From the NCBI GenBank assembly GCA_036417435.1, contig CM070910.1, forward strand, positions 75,562,784 through 75,626,783: a stretch of DNA of 64,000 bases, in the 5' to 3' direction. The notes under the pieces were generated by a model, which saw nothing but the letters and a program-made list of their open reading frames with translations, had not been told where the DNA came from and did not search any database. The first letter of the stretch is position 1, and each line of letters opens with the position of its first letter. Origin of the DNA: Inia geoffrensis (lineage: Eukaryota > Chordata > Mammalia > Artiodactyla > Iniidae). The translations under genes and the position numbers were made by a program. Positions 57,315-64,000 of this stretch are shown piece by piece.

Positions 57315-58826
57315 GAATGGGGAGGGATTAGGGTACAATTTAGGGTACGACAACGCTTAAGGTTTAGCGTACGTGTGAGGGCACGATTTAGTGTTGGTGT
57401 CCTGGTTAAGATTAGGGCACGGGTGAGGGTAAGGTTTCGGGTGAGGGTCAGGGTTAGGATTCGGGTTAGGGTTAGGGTTAAGGAATGCAGAGGGATTAGG
57501 GTACAGCTTAGGGTACGACAGTGCTTAAGGGTTAGCGTTCGTGTGAGGGCAAGGGTTAGTGTTAGTGTCCTGGTTAAGATTAGTGCACGGGTGAGGGTAA
57601 GGCTTCAGGTGAGGGTCAGGGTTAGGATTCGGGTTAGGGTTAGGGTTATGGAATGGGGAGGGTTTAGGGTACAGTTTAGGGTAAGACAACGATTAAGGGT
57701 TAGCGTACGTGTGAGGGCACAAATTAGTGTTGGTGTCCTGGTTAAGATTAGGGCACGGGTGAGTGTAAGGTTTCGGGTGAGGGTCAGGGATAGAATTCGG
57801 GTTAGGGTTAGGGTTAGGGAATGGGGAGATATTAGGGCACAGTTTAGGGTACCACAACGCTTAAGGTTTAGCGTACGTGTGAGGTCACTAGTTAGTGTTA
57901 GTGTACTGCTTACGATTAGGGCACGGGTGAGGGTAAGGCCTCGGAAGAGGGTCATGTTATGGGTTAGGGTTAGGGTTAGGGTTAGGGAATGGGGATTGAT
58001 TAGGGTACAGGTTAGGGCACGGCAATGGCTTAGGGTTGGCGTACGTTAGAGGGCATGGGTTAGTGTTGATGTACTGGTTAAAATTAGGACACGGGTGAGG
58101 GTAAAGTTTCGGGTGAGTGTCATGGTTAGGTTTCAGGTTAGGGTTAGGGTTAGGGAATGGAGAGGGATTAGGGTACAGGTTAGGGTATCGCTGCGGTTTA
58201 GTGTTAGCGTACGTTTGAGGGCACGAGTTAGTCTTGGTGTCCTGGTTAAGATTAGGGCACGGGTGAGGGTAAGGCTTCGGGTGAGGGTCAGGGTTAGGAT
58301 TCGGGTTAGGGTTAGGGTTAGGGAATGGAGAGGGATTAGGGTACAGGTTAGGGTACGACAATGCTTAAGTGTTAGCGTAAGTGTGAGGGCACGAGTTAGT
58401 GTTGGTGTACTGGTTAAGACAAGGGCACCGATGAGGGTAAGGCCTCGGAAAAGGGTCACGTTCAGGGTTTCGCTTAGGGTTAGGGTTAGGGAATGGGGAG
58501 GGATTAGGGTACAGGATATGGTACGACAATGCTTAAGGGTTAGCGTAAGTGTGAGGGCACGAGTTAGTGTTGGTGTACTGGTTAAGACAAGGGCACCGAA
58601 GAGGGTAAGGCCTCGGAAAAGGGTCACGTTCAGGGTTTCGCTTAGGGTTAGGGTTAGGGAATGGGGAGGGATTAGGGTACAGGATAGGGTACGACAATGC
58701 TTAAGGGTTAGCGTACGTTTGAGGGCATGAGTTAGTGTTTGTGTACTGGTTAAGATTAGGGCATTGGTTAGGGTAGGGCAGCGGAAGTGGGTCAGGTTTA
58801 GGGATGGGTTTAGGGTTAGGGTTAAG
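57315..58826 (+). repeat. HOR unit U43 (9-mer: m1-m7, m8/m7, m8; 1512 bp)
   Basis: Monomers m1 to m7 start at 57315 and every 168 bp. The hybrid at 58491 opens as m8 (GTACAGGATATGG) and continues as m7 (GCGTAAGTGTG, AAGACAAGGGCACCG). The final m8 at 58659 has GGGCAGCGGAAG and GGATGGGTTTAGGG as at the end of U41. Confidence 0.91.
58491..58658 (+). repeat. Hybrid monomer m8/m7 in U43
   Basis: The front (GTACAGGATATGG, ACAATGCTTAAGGG) is m8 and the back (GCGTAAGTGTG, AAGACAAGGGCACCG, AAAAGGGTCACG) is m7. It adds one monomer to the unit. The back shares GCACCGAAGAGG with m7 of U41, which suggests U41 or a copy of it as donor. Confidence 0.9.
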
Positions 58827-60164
58827 GAATGGGGAGGGATTAGGGTACAATTTAGGGTACGACAACGCTTAAGGTTTAGCGTACGTGTGAGGGCACGAGT
58901 TAATGTTGGTGTCCTGGTTAAGATTAGGGCACGGGTGAGGGTAAGGCTTCGGGTGAGGGTCAGGGTTAGGATTCGGGTTAGGGTTAGGGTTAAGGAATGC
59001 AGAGGGATTAGGGTACAGCTTAGGGTACGACAGTGCTTAAGGGTTAGCGTTCGTGTGAGGGCAAGGGTTAGTGTTAGTGTCCTGGTTAAGATTAGGGCAC
59101 GGGTGAGGGTAAGGCTTCAGGTGAGGGTCAGGGTTAGGATTCGGGTTAGGGTTAGGGTTAGGGAATGGGGAGGGATTAGGGTACAGTTTAGGGTAAGACA
59201 ATGATTAAGGGTTAGCGTACGTGTCAGGGCACAAATTAGTGTTGGTGTCCTGGTTAAGATTAGGGCACGGGTGAGTGTAAGGTTTCGGGTGAGGGTCAGG
59301 GATAGAATTCGGGTTAGGGTTAGGGTTAGGGAATGGGGAGATATTAGGGCACAGTTTAGGGTACCACAACGCTTAAGGTTTAGCGTACGTGTGAGGTCAC
59401 TAGTTAGTGTTAGTGTACTGCTTACGATTAGGGCACAGGTGAGGGTAAGGCCTCGGAAGAGGGTCACGTTAAGGGTTAGGGTTAGGGTTAGGGAATGGGG
59501 ATTGATTAGGGTACAGGTTAGGGTACGGCAATGGCTTAGGGTTGGCGTACGTTAGAGGGCATGGGTTAGTGTTGATGTACTGGTTAAAATTAGGACACGG
59601 GTGAGGGTAAAGTTTCGGGTGAGTGTCATGGTTAGGTTTCAGGTTAGGTTTAGAGTTAGGGAATGGAGAGGGATTAGGGTGCAGGTTAGGGTACCGCTGC
59701 GGTTTAGTGTTAGCGTACGTTTGAGGGCACGAGTTAGTCTTGGTGTCCTGGTTAAGATTAGGGCACGGGTGAGGGTAAGGCTTCGGGTGAGGGTCAGGGT
59801 TAGGATTCGGGTTAGGGTTAGGGTTAGGGAATGGAGAGGGATTAGGGTACAGGTTAGGGTACGACAATGCTTAAGGGTTAGCGTAAGTGTGAGGGCACGA
59901 GTTAGTGTTGGTGTACTGGTTAAGACAACGGCACTGATTAGGGTAAGGCCTCGGAAAAGGGTCACGTTCAGGGTTTCGCTTAGGGTTAGGGTTAGGGAAT
60001 GGGGAGGGATTAGGGTACAGGATAGGGTACGACAATGCTTAAGGGTTAGCGTACGTTTGAGGGCATGAGTTAGTGTTTGTGTACTGGTTAAGATTAGGGC
60101 ATTGGTTAGGGTAGGGCATCGGAAGTGGGTCAGGTTTAGGGATGGGGTTAGGGTTAGGGTTAAG
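58827..60164 (+). repeat. HOR unit U44 (8-mer, 1338 bp)
   Basis: The m4 tail lacks one TTAGGG, as in U42, and m3 has the same GTGTCAGGGCACAAATTAG. m7 has GGCACTGATTAGGG, a CpG change plus another. Confidence 0.92.
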
Positions 60165-61340
60165 GAATGGGGAGGGATTAGGGTACAATTTAGGGTACGA
60201 CAACGCTTAAGGTTTAGCGTACGTGTGAGGGCACGATTTAGTGTTGGTGTCCTGGTTAAGATTAGGGCACGGGTGAGGGTAAGGCTTCGGGTGAGGGTCA
60301 GGGTTAGGATTCGGGTTAGGGTTAGGGTTAAGGAATGCAGAGGGATTAGGGTACAGCTTAGGGTACGACAGTGCTTAAGGGTTAGCGTTCGTGTGAGGGC
60401 AAGGGTTAGTGTTAGTGTCCTGGTTAAGATTAGGGCACGGGTGAGGGTAAGGCTTCAGGTGAGGGTCAGGGTTAGGATTCGGGTTAGGGTTACGGTTAGG
60501 GAATGGGGAGGGATTAGGGTACTGTTTAGGGTAAGACAACGATTAAGCGTTAGCGTACGTGTGAGGGCACAAATTAGTGTTGGTGTCCTGGTTAAGATTA
60601 GGGCACGGGTGAGTGTAAGGTTTCGGGTGAGGGTCAGGGATAGAATTCGGGTTAGGGTTAGGGTTAGGGAATGGGGAGATATTAGGGCACAGTTTAGGGT
60701 ACCACAACGCTTAAGGTTTAGCGTACGTGTGAGGTCACTAGTTAGTGTTAGTGTACTGCTTACGATTAGGGCACAGGTGAGGGTAAGGCCTCGGAAGAGG
60801 GTCACGTTAAGGGTTAGGGTTAGGGTTAGGGTTAGGGAATGGGGATTGATTAGGGTACAGGTTAGGGTACGGCAATGGCTTAGGGTTGGCGTACGTTAGA
60901 GGGCATGGGTTAGTGTTGATGTACTGGTTAAAATTAGGACACGGGTGAGGGTAAAGTTTCGGGTGAGTGTCATGGTTAGGTTTCAGGTTAGGGTTAGAGT
61001 TAGGGAATGGAGAGGGATTAGGGTACAGGTTAGGGTACGACAATGCTTAAGGGTTAGCGTAAGTGTGAGGGCACGAGTTAGTGTTGGTGTACTGGTTAAG
61101 ACAAGGGCACCGATGAGGGTAAGGCCTCGGAAAAGGGTCACGTTCAGGGTTTCGCTTAGGGTTAGTGTTAGGGAATGGGGAGGGATTAGGGTACAGGATA
61201 GGGTACGACAATGCTTAAGGGTTAGCGTACGTTTGAGGGCATGAGTTAGTGTTTGTGTACTGGTTAAGATTAGGGCATTGGTTAGGGTAGGGCATCGGAA
61301 GTGGGTCAGGTTTAGGGATGGGGTTAGGGTTAGGGTTAAG
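60165..61340 (+). repeat. HOR unit U45 (7-mer: m1-m5, m7, m8; 1176 bp)
   Basis: After m5 (60837) the next monomer at 61005 is m7 (GACAATGC, GCGTAAGTGTG), so m6 is cleanly missing. m6 and m7 share their first 38 or so bases, which makes the junction invisible. m3 has GTACTGTTTAGGG. Confidence 0.92.
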
Positions 61341-61508
61341 GAATGGGGAGGGATTAGGGTACAATTTAGGGTACGACAACGCTTAAGGTTTAGCGTACGT
61401 GTGAGGGCACGATTTAGTGTTGGTGTCCTGGTTAAGATTAGGGCACGGGTGAGGGTAAGGCTTCGGGTGAGGGTCAGGGTTAGGATTCGGGTTAGGGTTA
61501 GGGTTAAG
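61341..61508 (+). repeat. Reference monomer m1 (in unit U46)
   Basis: m1 opens with GAATGGGGAGGGATTAGG and is identified by GTACAATTTAGGG followed by ACAACGCTTAAGG. It carries CGTACG, then GGCACGA, and a 3' half with GCTTCGGGTGAGGGTCAGGG. Its tail is TTAGGGTTAGGGTTAAGG: the last hexamer is degenerate, which distinguishes the m1 and m8 tails from the others. This copy has GATTTAG in place of the usual GAGTTAG. Confidence 0.93.
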
Positions 61509-61676
61509 GAATGCAGAGGGATTAGGGTACAGCTTAGGGTACGACAGTGCTTAAGGGTTAGCGTTCGTGTGAGGGCAAGGGTTAGTGTTAGTGTCCTGGT
61601 TAAGATTAGGGCACGGGTGAGGGTAAGGCTTCAGGTGAGGGTCAGGGTTAGGATTCGGGTTAGGGTTAGGGTTAGG
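61509..61676 (+). repeat. Reference monomer m2 (in unit U46)
   Basis: m2 opens with GAATGCAGAGGGATTAGG and is recognised by GTACAGCTTAGGG, then ACAGTGCTTAAGG and GCGTTCGTGTGAGGGCAAGG. Its 3' half has GCTTCAGGTGAGGG where m1 has GCTTCGGGTGAGGG. It lacks the CGTACG palindrome of most other monomers. In units U15 to U41 most copies carry GGCTACAGC instead of GGGTACAGC. Confidence 0.93.
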
Positions 61677-61844
61677 GAATGGGGAGGGATTAGGGTACAG
61701 TTTAGGGTAAGACAACGATTAAGGGTTAGCGTACGTGTGAGGGCACAAATTAGTGTTGGTGTCCTGGTTAAGATTAGGGCACGGGTGAGTGTAAGGTTTC
61801 GGGTGAGGGTCAGGGATAGAATTCGGGTTAGGGTTAGGGTTAGG
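61677..61844 (+). repeat. Reference monomer m3 (in unit U46), carries the HOR's EcoRI site
   Basis: m3 is identified by ACAGTTTAGGG, then CAACGATTAAGGG and GGGCACAA. It ends with GGTTTCGGGTGAGGG and GGGATAGAATTCGGG, which holds a GAATTC site found once per standard HOR. Two versions exist: GGGTACGACAACG, or GGGTAAGACAACG coupled with GAGTGTAAGG, as here. The second version marks U25, U29, U32, U35, U39 and U42 to U47. Confidence 0.93.
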
Positions 61845-62012
61845 GAATGGGGAGATATTAGGGCACAGTTTATGGTACCACAACGCTTAAGGTTTAGCGT
61901 ACGTGTGATGTCACTAGTTAGTGTTAGTGTACTGCTTACGATTAGGGCACAGGTGAGGGTAAGGCCTCGGAAGAGGGTCACGTTAAGGGTTAGGGTTAGG
62001 GTTAGGGTTAGG
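61845..62012 (+). repeat. Reference monomer m4 (in unit U46)
   Basis: m4 is recognised by GAATGGGGAGATATTAGG, GGTACCACAACG, GTGAGGTCACTAG and TGCTTACGATTAGG. Its 3' half belongs to a separate class shared with m7 and m8 (GGCCTCGGAAGAGGGTCACG). It has the longest pure telomeric tail, with four to five TTAGGG copies, and this tail is where the array's only hexamer-length deletions occur. This copy has private changes TATGGTACC and GTGATGTCAC. Confidence 0.93.
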
Positions 62013-62020
62013 GAATGGGG
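61987..62020 (+). other. Representative G-quadruplex-capable tract (m4 tail / m5 start)
   Basis: Five GGG runs separated by TTA, followed by GGGG after a short spacer, satisfy the classical G3-N3 quadruplex pattern of vertebrate telomeric DNA. Comparable tracts with four or more G runs close most of the monomers, so the potential recurs roughly every 168 bp on the + strand. Folding in the cell is not shown. Confidence 0.8.
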
Positions 62021-62180
62021 ATTGATTAGGGTACAGGTTAGGGTACGGCAATGGCTTAGGGTTGGCGTACGTTACAGGGCATGGGTTAGTGTTGATGTAC
62101 TGGTTAAAATTAGGACACGGGTGAGGGTAAAGTTTCGGGTGAGTGTCATGGTTAGGTTTCAGGTTAGGGTTAGAGTTAGG
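62013..62180 (+). repeat. Reference monomer m5 (in unit U46)
   Basis: m5 opens with GAATGGGGATTGATTAGG and is identified by GGCAATGGCTTAGGG, GTTGGCGTACGTTAGAGGG, GATGTACTGG and TTAAAATTAGGACACGGG. It ends with GAGTGTCATGG and a tail reading GGTTAGGG or GGTTAGAG depending on the region. In this copy G to C at 62075 turns GTTAGAGGG into GTTACAGGG. Confidence 0.93.
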
Positions 62181-62348
62181 GAATGGAGAGGGATTAGGGT
62201 ACAGGTTAGGGTACCGCTGCGGTTTAGTGTTAGCGTACGTTTGAGGGCACGAGTTAGTCTTGGTGTCCTGGTTAAGATTAGGGCACGGGTGAGGGTAAGG
62301 CTTCGGGTGAGGGTCAGGGTTAGGATTCGGGTTAGGGTTAGGGTTAGG
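62181..62348 (+). repeat. Reference monomer m6 (in unit U46)
   Basis: m6 opens with GAATGGAGAGGGATTAGG and is identified by GGGTACCGCTGCGGTTTAG and GAGTTAGTCTTGG. The 3' half (GCTTCGGGTGAGGG, GGATTCGGG) is of the same class as m1. Split into hexamers it gives exactly 28 units: 72 G and 18 C in 168 bp by hand count. Confidence 0.93.
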
Positions 62349-62516
62349 GAATGGAGAGGGATTAGGGTACAGGTTAGGGTACAACAATGCTTAAGGGTTA
62401 GCGTAAGTGTGAGGGCACGAGTTAGTGTTGGTGTACTGGTTAAGACAAGGGCACCGATGAGGGTAAGGCCTCGGAAAAGGGTCACGTTCAGGGTTTCGCT
62501 TAGGGTTAGGGTTAGG
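62349..62516 (+). repeat. Reference monomer m7 (in unit U46)
   Basis: m7 shares its opening with m6 but has GACAATGCTTAAGGG, GCGTAAGTGTGAGG, then AAGACAACGGCACCGATG or AAGACAAGGGCACCGATG. It ends with GCCTCGGAAAAGGGTCACG and GGGTTTCGCTTAGGG. This copy has GTACAACAATG (G to A). The shared opening of m6 and m7 is the likely substrate for the clean m6 loss in U45. Confidence 0.93.
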
Positions 62517-62684
62517 GAATGGGGAGGGATTAGGGTACAGGATAGGGTACGACAATGCTTAAGGGTTAGCGTACGTTTGAGGGCATGAGTTAGTGTTTGT
62601 GTACTGGTTAAGATTAGGGCATTGGTTAGGGTAGGGCATCGGAAGTGGGTCAGGTTTAGGGATGGGGTTAGGGTTAGGGTTAAG
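62517..62684 (+). repeat. Reference monomer m8 (in unit U46)
   Basis: m8 is identified by GTACAGGATAGGG, GGGCATGAGTTAG, TGTTTGTGTACTGG, GGGCATTGGTTAGGG and GGGCATCGGAAGTGGGTCAGG. Its tail ends GGATGGGGTTAGGG then GGTTAAGG. Where other monomers have GCACGAG, m8 has GCATGAG, consistent with a fixed CpG to TpG change. Confidence 0.93.
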
Positions 62685-64000
62685 GAATGGGGAGGGATTA
62701 GGGTACAATTTAGGGTACGACAACGCTTAAGGTTTAGCGTACGTGTGAGGGCACGAGTTAGTGTTGGTGTCCTGGTTAAGATTAGGGCACGGGTGAGGGT
62801 AAAGCTTCGGGTGAGGGTCAGGGTTAGGATTCGGGTTAGGGTTAGGGTTAAGGAATGCAGAGGGATTAGGGTACAACTTAGGGTACGACAGTGCTTAAGG
62901 GTTAGCGTTCGTGTGAGGGCAAGGGTTAGTGTTAGTGTCCTGGTTAAGATTAGGGCACGGGTGAGGGTAAGGCTTCAGGTGAGGGTCAGGGTTAGGATTC
63001 GGGTTAGGGTTAGGGTTAGGGAATGGGGAGGGATTAGGGTACAGTTTAGGGTAAGACAACGATTAAGGGTTAGTGTACGTGTGAGGACACAAATTAGTGT
63101 TGGTGTCCTGGTTAAGATTAGGGCACGGGTGAGTGTAAGGTTTCGGGTGAGGGTCAGGGATAGAATTCGGGTTAGGGTTAGGGTTAGGGAATGGGGAGAT
63201 ATTAGGGCACAGTTTAGGGTACCACAAGGCTTAAGGTTTAGCGTACGTGTGAGGTCACTAGTTAGTGTTAGTGTACTGCTTACGATTAGGGCACGGGTGA
63301 GGGTAAGGCCTCGGAAGAGGGTCACGTTAAGGGTTAGGGTTAGGGTTAGGTTTAGGGAATGGGGATTGATTAGGGTACAGGTTAGGGTACGGCAATGGCT
63401 TAGGGTTGGCGTACGTTAGAGGGCATGGGTTAGTGTTGATGTACTGGTTAAAATTAGGAAACGGGTGAGGGTAAAATTTCGGGTGAGTGTCATGGTTAGG
63501 TTTCAGGTTAGGGTTAGAGTTAGGGAATGGAGAGGGATTAGGGTACAGGTTAGGGTACCGCTGCAGTTTAGTGTTAGCGTACGTTTGAGGGCACGAGTTA
63601 GTCTTGGTATCCTGGTTAAGATTAGGGCACGGGTGAGGGTAAGGCTTCGGGTGAGGGTCAGGGTTAGGATTCGGGTTAGGGTTAGGGTTAGGGAATGGAG
63701 AGGGATTAGGGTACAGGTTAGGGTACGACAATGCTTAAGGGTTAGCGTAAGTGTGAGGGCACGAGTTAGTGTTGGTGTACTGGTTAAGACAACGGCACCG
63801 ATGAGGGTAAGGCCTCGGAAAAGGGTCACGTTCAGGGTTTCGCTTAGGGTTAGGGTTAGGGAATGGGGAGGGATTAGGGTACAGGATAGGGTACGACAAT
63901 GCTTAAGGGTTAGCGTACGTTTGAGGGCATGAGTTAGTGTTTGTGTACTGGTTAAGATTAGGGCATTGGTTAGGGTAGGGCATCGGAAGTGGGTCAGGTT
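62685..64000 (+). repeat. HOR unit U47 (8-mer, cut 28 bp before its end)
   Basis: m1 to m8 are present; the next m1 would start at 64029. The m4 tail has GGTTAGGTTTAGGG and m6 has CTGCAG at 63561-63566, both matching U0. m5 has GGAAACGGG and AAAATTTCGGG. Confidence 0.93.

Larger units (their letters stand above)
61341..62684 (+). repeat. HOR unit U46 (8-mer, 1344 bp; used as reference)
   Basis: A complete m1-m8 unit close to consensus. Its few private changes are noted under the reference monomers. Confidence 0.94.
1..64000 (+). repeat. Telomere-derived higher-order satellite array (168-bp monomer, 1344-bp 8-mer HOR)
   Basis: The entire window is tandem repeat. Splitting a monomer in the GGTTAG phase gives 28 hexamers, nearly all recognisable as GGTTAG variants (GGTGAG, GGTCAG, GATTAG, TGTTAG, GGTAAG), with three or four near-perfect copies at the 3' end. 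Eight monomer types recur in fixed order every 1344 bp, shown by repeated landmarks such as GGGCATCGGAAG in m8 at 663, 2007, 8220, 9564 and so on. TTAGGG lies on the + strand throughout. The array has no visible edge at either end. A telomeric origin by amplification of a diverged (TTAGGG)n tract is inference; the periodicities are read directly from the sequence. Confidence 0.98.

Noticed and set aside
1..64000. Hundreds of long open reading frames on both strands (Val-Arg, Pro-Asn and Leu-Thr dipeptide repeats, 60 to 436 codons)
   Set aside because: A hexamer repeat read in threes gives VR or LG on one strand and PN or LT on the other, with stops only in the TAG/TAA phase. Because 168 and 1344 are multiples of three, frames persist across monomers. 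Starts are mostly TTG or GTG, overlapping frames on both strands are open at once, and lengths follow the monomer pattern. No domain is recognisable.
1..64000. Genuine terminal telomere
   Set aside because: Pure TTAGGG runs are at most a handful of copies and most hexamers are diverged and fixed in an ordered HOR; a functional telomere end would be nearly perfect repeats running to a contig end.
1..64000. Alpha satellite or a CENP-B box
   Set aside because: The period is similar (168 versus 171 bp), but the sequence is G-rich TTAGGG derivative and I saw no match to the core of the CENP-B box (TTCG followed by CGGG at the right spacing). GATTCGGG and CTTCGGG motifs are only superficially similar.
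1..64000. CRISPR array
   Set aside because: Regular spacing is present but there are no short identical repeats separated by unrelated spacers; the whole unit is repeated.
1..64000. Transposon, tRNA, rRNA or single-copy insertion in the array
   Set aside because: Monomer landmarks are continuous from start to end, and every length deviation is explained by whole monomers, one hexamer or one base.
1..64000. Simple sequencing or assembly artefact as explanation of the entire window
   Set aside because: Units differ by many consistent variants arranged in nested lineages and hybrids, which random assembly error would not produce. A collapse or false duplication remains possible locally, mainly at 37.6-46.3 kb.

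Overview
The whole 64 kb window is one uninterrupted tandem satellite array. I see no gene, RNA gene, transposon, CRISPR array or unique-sequence island in it. The basic unit is a monomer of 168 bp, and each monomer is 28 in-phase hexamers that are diverged copies of GGTTAG (the TTAGGG telomere repeat). Every monomer ends in a run of nearly perfect TTAGGG copies. The G-rich strand is always the + strand and no inversion occurs. By hand count one monomer (m6) has 72 G and 18 C, so strand skew is extreme.

The monomers form a higher-order repeat (HOR). Eight distinguishable types, called m1 to m8 here, follow each other in fixed order and repeat every 1344 bp (8 x 168 = 224 hexamers). I phase HOR units from the GAATGG that opens m1 and number them U0 to U47. 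Most units are exactly 1344 bp. The exceptions are U0 and U47 (cut by the window), U2 (9 monomers), U3 and U5 (6), U10 and U43 (9), U18, U42 and U45 (7), and U26 (13). Single-base losses occur in U2, U4, U6, U11 and U26. A single hexamer is lost in U42 and again in U44.

Region by region. 1-709 is a partial unit. 1046-8266 is tiled exactly by three copies of a 14-monomer super-repeat (2519, 2351 and 2351 bp). 8267-19185 holds mostly regular 8-mers plus the 9-mer U10. 19186-28425 shows mosaic units related at lags of 2688 and 3864 bp. 28426-56144 is a distinct sequence subfamily, and inside it lies a 3-HOR (4032 bp) super-repeat with a recent, apparently identical duplication over about 37.64-46.35 kb. 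56145-61340 is a cluster of rearranged units. 61341-64000 is regular again. The array runs off both ends of the window.

Organism: a eukaryote with TTAGGG telomeres, so most likely an animal (vertebrates and many other metazoans have this repeat; some fungi and protists do too). With no gene present I cannot be more precise. The likely setting is a large subtelomeric, pericentromeric or centromeric heterochromatic block that descends from telomere sequence. The long open frames on both strands (Val-Arg, Pro-Asn and Leu-Thr repeats) are a by-product of hexamer periodicity and are not annotated as genes.
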